From assembly GCA_963664625.1 (NCBI GenBank), contig OY761541.1, positions 620,001 to 684,000 on the forward strand: a stretch of DNA of 64,000 nucleotides, in the 5' to 3' direction. The position numbers and the translations under genes were made by a program. Below the pieces are notes generated by a model. It saw nothing but the letters and a program-made list of their open reading frames with translations. It made no database searches and was not told where the DNA came from. This DNA is from CBDCFV01 sp963664625. GTDB taxonomy: Bacteria > Chloroflexota > Dehalococcoidia > Lucifugimonadales > UBA3495. Positions 16,040 through 24,655 of the stretch are shown here, one piece after another (the stretch's first letter is position 1; the number at the start of each line of letters is the position of its first letter).

Positions 16040-17164
16040 GTGAACGCCGTGAAAATCACCGACATGAAAATCGACGTGATTCGCAGAGAAATACCGGATA
16101 CCGGCCTGGACTCGGACCTTGGGCGCTTCGCCGGCGCCACCGAGCAGGGCGTTCTGCGGGTGTTCACCGACGAGGGCATCGAAGGGAACTGCTTCGTGGG
16201 CGAATTCCGGCAGGGAGGCCGGGGCCTGTTCGGGCCGATACTCCGCGTGCTGAAGCCGGAAATGGTGGGCAGGGACGCTTCGGACCGGGAGTGGCTGTGG
16301 GACCGCTTGGGAGTGCTGTATTCCAGGAGAGGCATTACCAACAGCATGTGGGCCCCGGTAGACGTGGCGTTGTGGGATATATGCGGCAAGGCCGCCGGAG
16401 CCCCGGTCTACACCCTGCTGGGCGCCCACCGGCGTCAGGCCGAGGTGTACGCCACCTACCCGCCGCGCCACGACTCAGCCGAGGGATACGTGAGAGAGGC
16501 CGATGAACTGGTGTCGGCGGGGTTCCGCGCCTACAAGCTGCATCCCGGCGTTATGTCCACCAACGACGTGGTGGAAACCGTTACGGCTGTGCGGGAGCGG
16601 GTAGGGCCGGACATGAAGCTGATGCTCGACCCCAACTGCGGGTACCGGTTCCGCCAAGCCCTGGACGTGGGGCGGGCGCTGGACCGCAACGGCTTCCATT
16701 GGTACGAGGACCCGGTGCCTCACCACGACCTGGACTCCATCAAGGAGTTGAGCACCCGTCTGGACGTGCCCCTTTGCATGAGCGACCAGAACCCCTTCCA
16801 GTTCTTCAACTCGGCCAACATTATCAGGAACCAGTCGTCGCGGTTGGTGCGCGGCACCGCCCGGAACCTGGGCATCACCGGCTTGAAGAAGCTTTGTTCC
16901 TTGGCGGAGGGGTTCGGCATGAACTGCGAAATCGGCATTGCCGGCAATTCGCTGATGAACGCCGCCAACCTGCACGTTATTTTCTCGGTGTCCAACTGCG
17001 ACTTCTTCGAGTACTGGATGCCCCAAGCCGCCCATCAATTCGGGCTGGTTGACGACATCAAGCTCAACGAAAATGGCCTGATCGAGGCTCCCACCCTTCC
17101 CGGCCTGGGCTACCAACTCGACTGGGAGTGGATAGAGGCCCACAAGATAGAGACCCTGGAGTGA
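16040..17164 (+). CDS. Mandelate racemase / muconate-lactonizing (enolase superfamily) enzyme
   Basis: A 374-residue enolase-superfamily protein with an N-terminal capping domain and a C-terminal barrel. Metal ligands appear as D in LMLDPNCGY, E in WYEDPVP and an acid in MSDQNPF; the second-strand base position reads AYKLHPG (K-x-H). The usual third ligand is often Glu, and the Asp-Gln here is a variation. The superfamily abstracts a proton alpha to a carboxylate, as in sugar-acid dehydratases. Starts are two GTGs at 16040 and 16049, with GAGG upstream. Enolase paralogs of this kind are expanded in SAR202 genomes. Confidence 0.93.
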   Translation: MNAVKITDMKIDVIRREIPDTGLDSDLGRFAGATEQGVLRVFTDEGIEGNCFVGEFRQGGRGLFGPILRVLKPEMVGRDASDREWLWDRLGVLYSRRGITNSMWAPVDVALWDICGKAAGAPVYTLLGAHRRQAEVYATYPPRHDSAEGYVREADELVSAGFRAYKLHPGVMSTNDVVETVTAVRERVGPDMKLMLDPNCGYRFRQALDVGRALDRNGFHWYEDPVPHHDLDSIKELSTRLDVPLCMSDQNPFQFFNSANIIRNQSSRLVRGTARNLGITGLKKLCSLAEGFGMNCEIGIAGNSLMNAANLHVIFSVSNCDFFEYWMPQAAHQFGLVDDIKLNENGLIEAPTLPGLGYQLDWEWIEAHKIETLE

Positions 17165-17180
17165 GGGGCGACCCTGGACC

Positions 17181-17492
17181 TTACTCTCTGTTCAAGGTCA
17201 AGCGTTCCAGGATTTCGGCGTCTGATAGACCTTGTGCTCGCCATTCGCCTATCTTTCTTTGGATTTCTTCCCTCTTTTCCTTACGTCCTTTTTCTATATG
17301 CTTGTCACGAATAAATGATGCCAACATAATTATTCCACCTGCCGATTCAAAGATTGCCGTAGCAGTAACCGCTAGGTCTACCGATAATCCAAAGCGTTCT
17401 TTGAACGGATAATCGTACCATGCTCCCAAAGCCAAGTAGCTAACCAAAAGGCTGAATAGATAGGTTCCTGCTATCCAAAGGCCTTTTACCAT
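17181..17492 (-). CDS. Small membrane protein of unknown function
   Basis: A 103-residue protein with two predicted membrane helices (about residues 4-24, GLWIAGTYLFSLLVSYLALG, and 38-60, around VDLAVTATAIFESAGGIIML). A charged, probably helical C-terminal tail follows (HIEKGRKEKREEIQRKIGE, then GLSDAEILERLTL). I do not recognise a family. Base composition is more AT-rich than its neighbours. It is convergent with the enolase gene, with a 16-nt gap. Confidence 0.65.
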   Translation of the reverse strand: MVKGLWIAGTYLFSLLVSYLALGAWYDYPFKERFGLSVDLAVTATAIFESAGGIIMLASFIRDKHIEKGRKEKREEIQRKIGEWRAQGLSDAEILERLTLNRE

Positions 17493-17590
17493 TGGATTTT
17501 ATTTTAACATATTGATTTTTGAAGCGGTAAATAACAAGGAAGGCCAAGGATTAATTGTCGCTCGTGTAATTAGTCATATAAGCCCCCAAT

Positions 17591-17695
17591 TCACCGCGTC
17601 CAGACGTGCCACGCCCCCACCAAGACGGCCAGCGCCATCACGATGAACGGCAGCCATGATACCAGCCGTATGCTCAGCCAGCGCAACGCCCTCAT
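17591..17695 (-). CDS. Possible 34-residue single-pass membrane protein after TauE
   Basis: A short frame starts 9 nt after the TauE stop codon and encodes MRALRWLSIRLVSWLPFIVM followed by ALAVLVGAWHVWTR. It has a basic N-terminus and one hydrophobic helix, so it would be inner-membrane with the basic end inside. No strong Shine-Dalgarno is visible. Its position suggests coupling to the permease upstream. It could be chance, but composition and placement favour a real small protein. Confidence 0.45.
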   Translation of the reverse strand: MRALRWLSIRLVSWLPFIVMALAVLVGAWHVWTR

Positions 17696-17704
17696 GGACT
17701 CATC

Positions 17705-18814
17705 TTAGACCGCAAAGGGAAGCTCGATGAAGAAACTGGCGACGTACAACGAACCAGTGATTGCGGTGACCCCTCCGGCGATGATTTTCAACGACCTTTG
17801 GGGCACGTACCTCTGCGTCTTGGAGGCCAGCCACGCCCCGAATATGGCCCCGGCGGAGGCGTAGAAACCCCACGCCCACTCCGGCGGCGTGTGCACCCCG
17901 GTTATTATCGGCACGGTGACGGTGTACGAAAACAGCGCGATGGCCGACTGGACGAACACGTAGGGCAGCGTTATGGCCACGATAACGTAGAGGGGAAGCC
18001 CGAACATAGTCACCAGGATGGGAGTCATCAGGAAGCCGCCGCCGACTCCCAATGTGGACGAGACCAGTCCCACACCGGCCCCCAGCAGGAAAAGCAGGGG
18101 CACGCTCAGCCTCCACTGGATGTCCCAGAACTCCACCGTTATCGCTTTCCACGACTTGTCCAGGGTCTTCAGTTCCACGCCTTCCGGCAGGCCGGAGGGC
18201 ATCTCGCCGCGCTGCCGCAACTGTTCCGCGTGGGCGTGAAACGCCCGCTCTATGGTCTGTTGCTTCCCGCCGCGCCGGGTGTACATCGGCGTTATCTGGT
18301 AGACCATGTAAACACCCAGCAGGGCCAGGGAAGCGCCGGTCACCGCCTTGAACGGCCCTTCGTCCTCCAGGAAAAACACCCGGATGAACGGTCCGATTTG
18401 AGACCCGAACAGGGTGCCGACGCACGGCCACAACGCCATGTCCAGGTTCAAACGATTTTCCCGGCGGAACCCCAGGATCGCTCCCAAGGGATTCAGAAAA
18501 GTCAGCACCGTGTTGGTCGGGCTGATAAAAATGTTGTCGAACCGCAAAATGGACATGGAGTAGGGCAGTGAGAAAATGCCGCTGGCCTCGCCCACCAGAG
18601 CCATGGTGTAGCCGGTCCAGAAACCCATCCACACCAAGTGCCACAAGGGAACGTATACCCCTGCCAAGGGGAATTCCACGCCCCCGACGCCCACCAACGC
18701 TCCGTGCTGCCAGTAGCTTGCTACGATTCCCGCGGCAAAGCACAGCGCTATCAGGGGCAGTTGTTCCCTCAGAAATTCTTCGGCAAGAGGATTACGTGCA
18801 ATGGAATTTTGCAT
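17705..18814 (-). CDS. TauE/SafE family permease
   Basis: A 369-residue integral membrane protein of the sulfite exporter TauE/SafE (DUF81) family. It has two hydrophobic halves, each with the family pattern: WTGYTMALVGEASGIFSLPY near residue 68 and VGLVSSTLGVGGGFLMTPIL near 250. A hydrophilic loop of about 60 residues (TRRGGKQQTIERAFHAHAEQ onwards) separates them. The family exports sulfite, sulfoacetate or related anions, but the substrate is not defined here. The gene stands alone apart from the possible 34-residue protein downstream. Confidence 0.92.
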   Translation of the reverse strand: MQNSIARNPLAEEFLREQLPLIALCFAAGIVASYWQHGALVGVGGVEFPLAGVYVPLWHLVWMGFWTGYTMALVGEASGIFSLPYSMSILRFDNIFISPTNTVLTFLNPLGAILGFRRENRLNLDMALWPCVGTLFGSQIGPFIRVFFLEDEGPFKAVTGASLALLGVYMVYQITPMYTRRGGKQQTIERAFHAHAEQLRQRGEMPSGLPEGVELKTLDKSWKAITVEFWDIQWRLSVPLLFLLGAGVGLVSSTLGVGGGFLMTPILVTMFGLPLYVIVAITLPYVFVQSAIALFSYTVTVPIITGVHTPPEWAWGFYASAGAIFGAWLASKTQRYVPQRSLKIIAGGVTAITGSLYVASFFIELPFAV

Positions 18815-19046
18815 CGGTGCATGTTAATGGCTTGCCCACCGCCAATCAACCAATGCTTTGCCCTTTTCGGACTGGCGGCTATAATCCTTGGTGTAAAAAT
18901 TCCACCTGAAAATTGAATCAAGATTCACATGATTGCCAGGATTATCAGGATTCTCCTCCCGCGAATGCGTATATCTCTCATCTCATCCTGTAAATCCCCT
19001 AATCCGGTAAATCCTGATTCAGACTCTGGTGTTGCGAGGTAATTGC
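18815..19046. repeat. Intergenic region with ATCCTG-type repeats
   Basis: No gene is seen. Positions about 18933-19020 carry degenerate copies of a dispersed element (CCAGGATTATCAGGATTCTC and CATCCTGTAAATCC). Embedded in it is the inverse copy of the 16-bp motif (CCCGCGAATGCGTATA, 18958-18973) seen at 9940. Similar ATCCTG/AGGATT text recurs at about 19851-19903. Confidence 0.55.
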
Positions 19047-19679
19047 TTGAGAATCGACCCGTTAAACTTCGATAGGTTCAACCTGGTCCTCACCGGCGTG
19101 GTAGTCCCCAGGCCCATCGCCTTCGTCTCTACGGTATCCACCGACGGCATCAGCAACCTGGCCCCCTACTCATTCTTCAACGCCGTCTCCTACGATCCCC
19201 CCACCATCGTCTTCTCCTCTTCCCGGACCGTGGACCGGAAGAGCAAGGACACGCTCCGAAACGTCGAAGAGACCGGCGAGTTCGTGGTGAACGTCGTCGT
19301 TGACGACATCGCCGAGGCGATGAACAAGACTGCCGCCGAATTCCCGGAAGACGTCGACGAATTCGAGATAGCCGGTCTCACGGCCATACCTTCCGAAATA
19401 GTCAAGGCCCCGCGTGTCGCTGAATCTCCGGTCAACATGGAATGCCGCTTGGAACAGGTCGTGCCCATAGGAGACCCGGTCCACGGCCACGGACTGGTCA
19501 TAGGCACCGTGATATTGATGCACGTCCGCGACGACATCATCGACGGCCACCGCATCAACCACGCTCTGTTAAAGCCCACCGGCCGCTTGGCCGGCAACAT
19601 GTACTGTCGGACCCACGACTATTTCGAGATGCGCCGGCCCGTATACGACCCGGAAAAGAGCTTGTCCGCCTATAGGTAG
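19047..19679 (+). CDS. Flavin reductase family (FMN-binding split-barrel) protein
   Basis: A 210-residue flavin-binding protein. Seen: GVVVPRPIAFVSTVSTDGISNLAPYSFFNAVSYDPP (shown here only to locate the FMN site; it spans about residues 18-53), followed by RKSKDTLRN, FVVNVV and HGLVIGTVILMHV. Relatives supply reduced flavin to monooxygenases or act as FMN-binding oxidoreductases, and three luciferase-like monooxygenases lie in this window. I prefer the TTG at 19047 (MRIDPLNF) preceded by GAGGT; a GTG at 19029 would add six residues. The TAG stop is part of a GTAGGGGC repeat. Confidence 0.9.
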   Translation: MRIDPLNFDRFNLVLTGVVVPRPIAFVSTVSTDGISNLAPYSFFNAVSYDPPTIVFSSSRTVDRKSKDTLRNVEETGEFVVNVVVDDIAEAMNKTAAEFPEDVDEFEIAGLTAIPSEIVKAPRVAESPVNMECRLEQVVPIGDPVHGHGLVIGTVILMHVRDDIIDGHRINHALLKPTGRLAGNMYCRTHDYFEMRRPVYDPEKSLSAYR

Positions 19680-19795
19680 GGGCAGGGCTTGTCCCTGTCC
19701 TTGGGCGCCCACCCTTCGACAAGCTCAGGGCAGGCCGCGCATGGGTAGGGGTAGCCCTTGTGGCTACCCTGGGCGACCACAAGGGTCGCCCCTAC
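19676..19795. repeat. GTAGGGGC-family repeats and a TTCGACAAGCTCAGGG element
   Basis: A first GTAGGGGC repeat starts at 19676; its TAG is the stop of the upstream gene. A CCCTTCGACAAGCTCAGGGC element lies at 19712-19731. A second, full 51-bp repeat with ends GTAGGGG and CCCCTAC lies at 19745-19795, with arms containing CCCTTGTGG and CCACAAGGG. No gene is seen from 19680 to 19959. Confidence 0.75.
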
Positions 19796-19850
19796 AGTCG
19801 AACCACCCTACAGGTTATGCTTGACTGGGTATCGGCCAACCCCTAGAATT

Positions 19851-19935
19851 TTCATCAGGATTATCACGACTACCACGATTCCCTTCATCCTGAAAATCCT
19901 GTCCTCACCCCTGCCCCTCTCCTGGAAGGAGAGGG
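19851..19935. repeat. ATCCTG-type repeat and CCCTCTCC hairpin upstream of DUF1800 operon
   Basis: Degenerate ATCAGGATTATCA / CATCCTGAAAATCCTG text (19851-19903) is followed by the hairpin CCCTCTCC-TGGAA-GGAGAGGG (19915-19935). The operon start is 25 nt further on. No clear promoter was recognised. Confidence 0.5.
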
Positions 19936-19959
19936 AACGGGAGAGGTGGAGGTTGAGAT

Positions 19960-21399
19960 ATGGGAAACACCGACGTAGAGCTTATCGCACACCTCATGCG
20001 GCGCGCCGGGTTCGGCGCCACCAGGGACCAACTGGAGCAGTACGCCGCCAAGGGCTACGAAGCCACCGTCGAGGAGCTTATCAGTCCGGTTGACGAGCGG
20101 CGAATGGACGACGCCCTGATCAGGCGGTTCCATCCCGAACTGTCCGGAATGCTTGGGCCCTTCGGCACCGGCGCCAACTGGCTCTATCGCATGGCGACCA
20201 CGACCACACCCCTCCGGGAGAAGATGGCTCTCTTCTGGCACGGCATCTTTGCCACCGGGTATCCCAAGGTCATTCACGGCAAGGCACTGTCGGACCAGAC
20301 CCGGATGCTCCGGCACCACGGGATGGGCAACTTCAAGACCCTGTTGATCGAACTGTCCAAGGACCCGGCCATGATCATCTGGCTGGACAACCAGGACAAC
20401 CACAAAGACTCCATCAACGAGAACTACGGCAGGGAACTGCTGGAGCTGTTTTCGATGGGCGTGGGCAACTACACCGAGGACGACATCAAGGAGTGCGCCC
20501 GCGCCTTCACCGGCTGGACCATCGGCAACCGCGAATACATGGAGCTTCGTTCCCAGAGAGACTCGGACTGGCCCTACGGGCGCATCTCCTGGCACTTCGA
20601 GTACAACCCGGAGGACCACGACGAAGGCGAGAAGGTGTTCCTGGGACAACGGGGCCGGTTCAACGGCGAAGACATAGTCGAGATTATCTGCCAGCAACAG
20701 GCCACCGCCCGGTTCATTGCCAGGCACCTGTACGACTTCTTCGTCGCTGACGAGCCGCCGGTGCCCGAGTGGCCCGACGAGCCGCCGGCCAATGAGGAAG
20801 CGATACGCCAACTCACCCAAGCCTACTTCGACAGCGGCTATGACATATCCGCCATGCTGCGGGTGTTGTTCAACTCCGATTACTTCAAGTCCCAAAGCGT
20901 TTGGTACACCAAGGTCAAGAGCCCGGTGGAACTGGTGGCGGGCGTGATCCGGTTGACCGGCGAGGCGGACCGACCCCGCAAGGAACTGGTGGAACGCCAC
21001 TTCCAAGCCATGTACATGGGCCAGTACCTCAACAATCCCCCCAGCGTGGAAGGCTGGCACCAAGGGACCGGCTGGCTGGACACCGGGACCCTGGTTGAGC
21101 GGGTGAACTTTGCGACACAACAGCTCGGGGACGCCAACAAGCCCGGCGTCAGGGCCATGATCGATGGCGTAGCATCCAGGCACCAGTCGGCAATCTCCCC
21201 CGAAACCCTGGTGGATGCCTGCCTCGACCAAGTAGGCGCCATGGCCGTGGGTGACGACACCAAGCGGGTGCTGGTTGACTTTGCGGCCACCGGCGGCGAC
21301 CTGCAACTGGGCGGCGGGAGTCTCGATGAAGCCTCACGGGAACGCATAGCGGCGATGCTGCAAATGGTTGCCTCCACCCAGGAGTTCCAAAGGGCATAA
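19960..21399 (+). CDS. DUF1800 family protein
   Basis: A 479-residue DUF1800 protein. Family segments: ELIAHLMRRAGFGATRDQLE at the N-terminus, LREKMALFWHGIFATG, DNQDNHKDSINENYGRELLE, LFSMGVGNYTEDDIKECARA, AFTGWTI and SPVELVAGVIR. The function of DUF1800 is unknown. It is nearly always paired with DUF1501, and both are often exported by Tat. Here no signal peptide is present; the protein starts straight at the family's conserved N-terminus, preceded by GGAGG. First gene of a four-gene operon (19960-24504) whose last gene is DUF1501. Confidence 0.95.
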   Translation: MGNTDVELIAHLMRRAGFGATRDQLEQYAAKGYEATVEELISPVDERRMDDALIRRFHPELSGMLGPFGTGANWLYRMATTTTPLREKMALFWHGIFATGYPKVIHGKALSDQTRMLRHHGMGNFKTLLIELSKDPAMIIWLDNQDNHKDSINENYGRELLELFSMGVGNYTEDDIKECARAFTGWTIGNREYMELRSQRDSDWPYGRISWHFEYNPEDHDEGEKVFLGQRGRFNGEDIVEIICQQQATARFIARHLYDFFVADEPPVPEWPDEPPANEEAIRQLTQAYFDSGYDISAMLRVLFNSDYFKSQSVWYTKVKSPVELVAGVIRLTGEADRPRKELVERHFQAMYMGQYLNNPPSVEGWHQGTGWLDTGTLVERVNFATQQLGDANKPGVRAMIDGVASRHQSAISPETLVDACLDQVGAMAVGDDTKRVLVDFAATGGDLQLGGGSLDEASRERIAAMLQMVASTQEFQRA

Positions 21400-21401
21400 G
21401 T

Positions 21402-22313
21402 ATGGCTCAACCCTTGAAGGCGCATCCCGCCAGTGTTGACGGGCCTTGGTTCGTGGACACCCGTTGCATCGCCTGTGACTCGGCCCGCAACTGGGCTCCC
21501 GGCCTCATTGAAACTGACCAAGCAGGGCGCTCGTTCTTGGCGCGTCAGCCCGTTGGGGATTGGGAGGATGCCATGCTGTGGCGGGCGGCCGCGGCATGCC
21601 CGACCAAGTCCATCGGCAAACGCGGCAGTCCCAGGGAGCCGGGTGGAGTGTTTCCTTACCCACTAGCAGAGGGTGTGTACGCCTTCGGAAACAATGCTAT
21701 GGCTTCCTTCGCAGCCCACTCCTACCTGATAACGCGCCCCGGCGGGAACCTCATGGTAGACTCACCCCGGTTCAGCCGTCCGTTGGCAGACAGCATCGAC
21801 GCCTTGGGCGGAATAGCCCACGTGCTGCTCTCCCACCGCGACGACGTGGCCGACGCGGAGCGCTGGGCAAAGAGGTTTGGCGCCAGTGTGTGGATCGACC
21901 AAGCCGAATTCTTTGCTGCGCCCTTCGCCACAGACGTAACGGCGACCGGGGAAATCGTCGTTATATCACCGGGCGTAGTGTCGGTCCCGGCGCCAGGACA
22001 TACCGAAGGCCATGTCGTCTACCATATAGATGACCGGTTTCTGTTCACCGGAGACACCTTGCATTGGAATCATCGCCGCGGCGAATTGGATGTGCTCCAA
22101 GGACAAACATTCTTCTCTTGGGCCGCGTTAGCCGGTACGATGGACCGGCTCGCCTTGCTTCCGGTAGAATGGGTGTTCCCCGGCCACGGCATGTGGCATC
22201 AGGTGGGTTACGCTCAATGGGCGGACCGAATGGCCGGCCTCGGTTCTGCAATGCGCGCGCTTGGGCAGAACGGTTGGGCCAAGCGGGAAGGCGCGGCCTA
22301 CCATTGGTTTTGA
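21402..22313 (+). CDS. MBL-fold metallohydrolase with N-terminal ferredoxin-like segment
   Basis: A 303-residue protein. The N-terminal 75 residues resemble a single-cluster ferredoxin: C22-x2-C25 in RCIACDSARNW and C66 in AAAACPTKSIG. The position of the third Cys in CxxCxxC is Ala. A metallo-beta-lactamase fold follows, with LSHRDDVADAERW in place of the canonical HxHxDH loop, PAPGHTEGHVVY, FLFTGDTLHW and VFPGHGMWHQ. Relatives with this layout usually read HRDDVADH, so one His seems replaced by Ala. It starts 2 nt after the DUF1800 stop, within the DUF1800/DUF1501 operon. The reaction is unknown. Confidence 0.88.
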   Translation: MAQPLKAHPASVDGPWFVDTRCIACDSARNWAPGLIETDQAGRSFLARQPVGDWEDAMLWRAAAACPTKSIGKRGSPREPGGVFPYPLAEGVYAFGNNAMASFAAHSYLITRPGGNLMVDSPRFSRPLADSIDALGGIAHVLLSHRDDVADAERWAKRFGASVWIDQAEFFAAPFATDVTATGEIVVISPGVVSVPAPGHTEGHVVYHIDDRFLFTGDTLHWNHRRGELDVLQGQTFFSWAALAGTMDRLALLPVEWVFPGHGMWHQVGYAQWADRMAGLGSAMRALGQNGWAKREGAAYHWF

Positions 22314-22332
22314 TCTTTCAGTGGAGATTGTC

Positions 22333-23355
22333 ATGAGCACTGCCAAAACCGGGCTTGACTTCCTGGAATACGTCACCACTCTGGGAATGACCACCATGGA
22401 AGGCCGGGGGTTCTACTACCCCGTCGACGCATCCATCAGCGAAGACGGGCGCATATACGTGGTCAACCGGTCTTTGGATACCATTGCCCGCGGCATCCGA
22501 ATCTGTATGCTGGATAAAGACAGCGAGTACTACGGGAACTTCGCGTCCCAAGGCCAGGGAGACGGCCAGTTCGTCTGGCCCAGCGGCACGTCGGTGGACA
22601 GCCAAGGCCGGGTCTACATTTGCGACGAATACCTGCACCGCATCACCGCCTTCACTCCTTCGGGATCGTTCCTGTACAAGTGGGGTGTTCCAGGTTCGGG
22701 CGCCGGTGAACTGGATACCCCGTCGGCCATCGCCTTTGACTCCAACGACAACCCCTATGTCTCAGACACCTACAACCACCGCATACAAAGGTTCAGCCCC
22801 GACGGACGTTTCCAGTTGACCTTCGGCTCCCAAGGAAACGGAGACGGCGAGTTCGAGACGCCTTGGGGCTTGACCTTGGACGCCGAAGATAACGTATACG
22901 TCGCCGACTTCGGCAACGACCGCATTCAGAAATTCACCGCCGACGGAAAGTTTCTGGCCTCCTTCGGTACTCCGGGACGGGGTGACGGGGAATTTAACCG
23001 CCCTTCCGGGGTGGCGGTGGACAAGGACGGCTACATCTACGTGGCCGACTGGGGCAACGAACGGGTACAGGTGTTGGACCCCGACGGCAACTTCGTGACC
23101 ACAGTGCGGGGCGAGTCCGTGCTGTCCAAGTGGGCCCAGAACTTCCTGGACATCAACCTGGAGGAAAAGGCGGCCCGCGCCACGGCGGACCTGGAGCCGG
23201 AGATAGAGTACTTCACTTCCGACCCCCACGAGGAATCGTCCCATATCGAGAAGTATTTCTGGTCCCCGCGTTCCGTAAAACTTGACGCCGACGGTGTGCT
23301 GTACGTAACCGACAGCAACCGTCACCGAATCCAGGTCTACAAGCGCAGTTCATAG
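22333..23355 (+). CDS. NHL-repeat beta-propeller protein
   Basis: A 340-residue protein made largely of about six NHL repeats, for example GQFVWPSGTSVDSQGRVYIC, GELDTPSAIAFDSNDNPYVS, GEFETPWGLTLDAEDNVYVA, GEFNRPSGVAVDKDGYIYVA and the last blade after a ~55-residue acidic insertion (YFWSPRSVKLDADGVLYVTD). NHL propellers bind proteins or ligands or act as lyases. No signal peptide is visible. The ATG at 22333 has GGAG 8 nt upstream. Third gene of the DUF1800-MBL-NHL-DUF1501 operon. Confidence 0.93.
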   Translation: MSTAKTGLDFLEYVTTLGMTTMEGRGFYYPVDASISEDGRIYVVNRSLDTIARGIRICMLDKDSEYYGNFASQGQGDGQFVWPSGTSVDSQGRVYICDEYLHRITAFTPSGSFLYKWGVPGSGAGELDTPSAIAFDSNDNPYVSDTYNHRIQRFSPDGRFQLTFGSQGNGDGEFETPWGLTLDAEDNVYVADFGNDRIQKFTADGKFLASFGTPGRGDGEFNRPSGVAVDKDGYIYVADWGNERVQVLDPDGNFVTTVRGESVLSKWAQNFLDINLEEKAARATADLEPEIEYFTSDPHEESSHIEKYFWSPRSVKLDADGVLYVTDSNRHRIQVYKRSS

Positions 23356-23370
23356 ATTGGGAGGGACACA

Positions 23371-24504
23371 ATGACTACGGTTAATAAGGACCGGACTCTG
23401 GTTGTCATAGAGCTTCAGGGAGGCAACGACGCCCTGAACACCGTGATTCCCTATAGCAACGGCCTCTATTACGACTACCGCTCCAGCATCGGCATACCCC
23501 AGGAAGAGGTCATCAAGCTCAACAACGAGATTGGCCTCAACTCCACTCTCGCCCCCATCAAAGACCTTTGGGACCGGGGCAATATGGCCATCATCAATGG
23601 AGTGGGGTATGACAACCCCAACCGCTCCCATTTCCGATCCCGTGACATCTGGTACACCGCGCAGACGGACCGCATCGGGGCCGAAGGATGGCTGGGCGCC
23701 ACCATCCGGGACCTTGACCCCACTGCCGAGAACGTGCTGACCGGCGTCAACTTCGGCCGCGGTCTCCCCAGGGTCCTGATGTGCAAGGGCGTACCTGTAG
23801 CCTCCGTGGGCAACCTCGAAACTTACGGTCTGTTGCCGGACATCAAGGACGAGAGTATGCGCCGGGAGGCCTTGGAGGCCTTCAGCCGGTTGTACGGCCC
23901 GACTGGCGGAAAGGACACCGTCGCCCAGGTGTTGGGCCAGTCCGGGTCTGACGCTCTGAAAGGTGCCGACATTCTCAGGACCGCCCCCCAGAAGTACTCC
24001 TCCAGCGTGGAGTACGCCGATAACCCCATCGCCCAGTCCCTCAAGAACGTGGCCCAAGTCATGTCCGCCGATCTGGGGACTCGGATCTACTACACCACCC
24101 ACGGCAGTTTCGACACCCACAGCAATGAGTTGATGGCCCACGCCAAGCTGTGGACCGACGTGGGCGGGGCCATCGCCGGCTTCACCGAAGACCTGCGGGA
24201 GCAGGGCCTGGAGGACGACACGGTCATACTGGTCTGGTCCGAGTTCGGGCGCAGGATTCAGGACAACGGCACCGGCTGCGACCACGGTTCAGGCGGTTCG
24301 GCCTTCGTCATCGGAGGACAGGTAAACGGCGGTATCTACGGCCAATATCCCTCCCTGAAACCGGAAGACCATTCGGAAGGCGACATGCGCTTCAACAACG
24401 ACTTCCGGTCCACCTACTCCACCATCCTGGAGCGGTGGCTCGGCTTGGACGCCGCGCCCATCACCCACGGCAAGTTCGAGCAGTTCGACTTCCTCGACAA
24501 GTAG
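23371..24504 (+). CDS. DUF1501 family protein
   Basis: A 377-residue DUF1501 protein, related to the alkaline-phosphatase-like/sulfatase fold. Family text: LVVIELQGGNDALNTVIPY at the N-terminus, NGVGYDNPNRSHFRSRDIWY, GWLGATIRDL, THGSFDTHSNE, VILVWSEFGRRIQDNGTGCD-HGSGG and GGIYGQYPSL. Most homologs begin with a Tat signal peptide; this one starts at the conserved domain, so it is predicted cytoplasmic. GGGAGG lies upstream of the ATG. Last gene of the operon, followed by a terminator. Function unknown; the DUF1800 partner is encoded three genes upstream. Confidence 0.95.
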   Translation: MTTVNKDRTLVVIELQGGNDALNTVIPYSNGLYYDYRSSIGIPQEEVIKLNNEIGLNSTLAPIKDLWDRGNMAIINGVGYDNPNRSHFRSRDIWYTAQTDRIGAEGWLGATIRDLDPTAENVLTGVNFGRGLPRVLMCKGVPVASVGNLETYGLLPDIKDESMRREALEAFSRLYGPTGGKDTVAQVLGQSGSDALKGADILRTAPQKYSSSVEYADNPIAQSLKNVAQVMSADLGTRIYYTTHGSFDTHSNELMAHAKLWTDVGGAIAGFTEDLREQGLEDDTVILVWSEFGRRIQDNGTGCDHGSGGSAFVIGGQVNGGIYGQYPSLKPEDHSEGDMRFNNDFRSTYSTILERWLGLDAAPITHGKFEQFDFLDK

Positions 24505-24543
24505 ACGGCAGCGGGCATTTCCGGCCCACCGACTCGAACAGGC

Positions 24544-24577
24544 AGCGCCCCCGTGTACGCGGGGGCGCTATCTTTTG
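24544..24577 (+). terminator. Terminator of the DUF1800-DUF1501 operon
   Basis: A 10-bp GC stem, AGCGCCCCCG (24544-24553) with CGGGGGCGCT (24560-24569), and loop TGTACG are followed by ATCTTTTG. It lies 40 nt after the DUF1501 stop. Confidence 0.8.
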
Positions 24578-24655
24578 AGGACGTTTTCGCCGGATTGCCC
24601 CATGCTTGGCTAACCTGTAGAATCCACGTGCAACCTACTCAGGAAGGGGGTTCTG

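Noticed and set aside
19885..21306. Long minus-strand open frame opposite DUF1800, and similar long antisense frames at 11486-13303, 18743-17700 and 52984-54042
   Set aside because: All lie opposite confidently identified genes and share their codon phase pattern; low-complexity or His/Gly/Val-rich translations with no family features.
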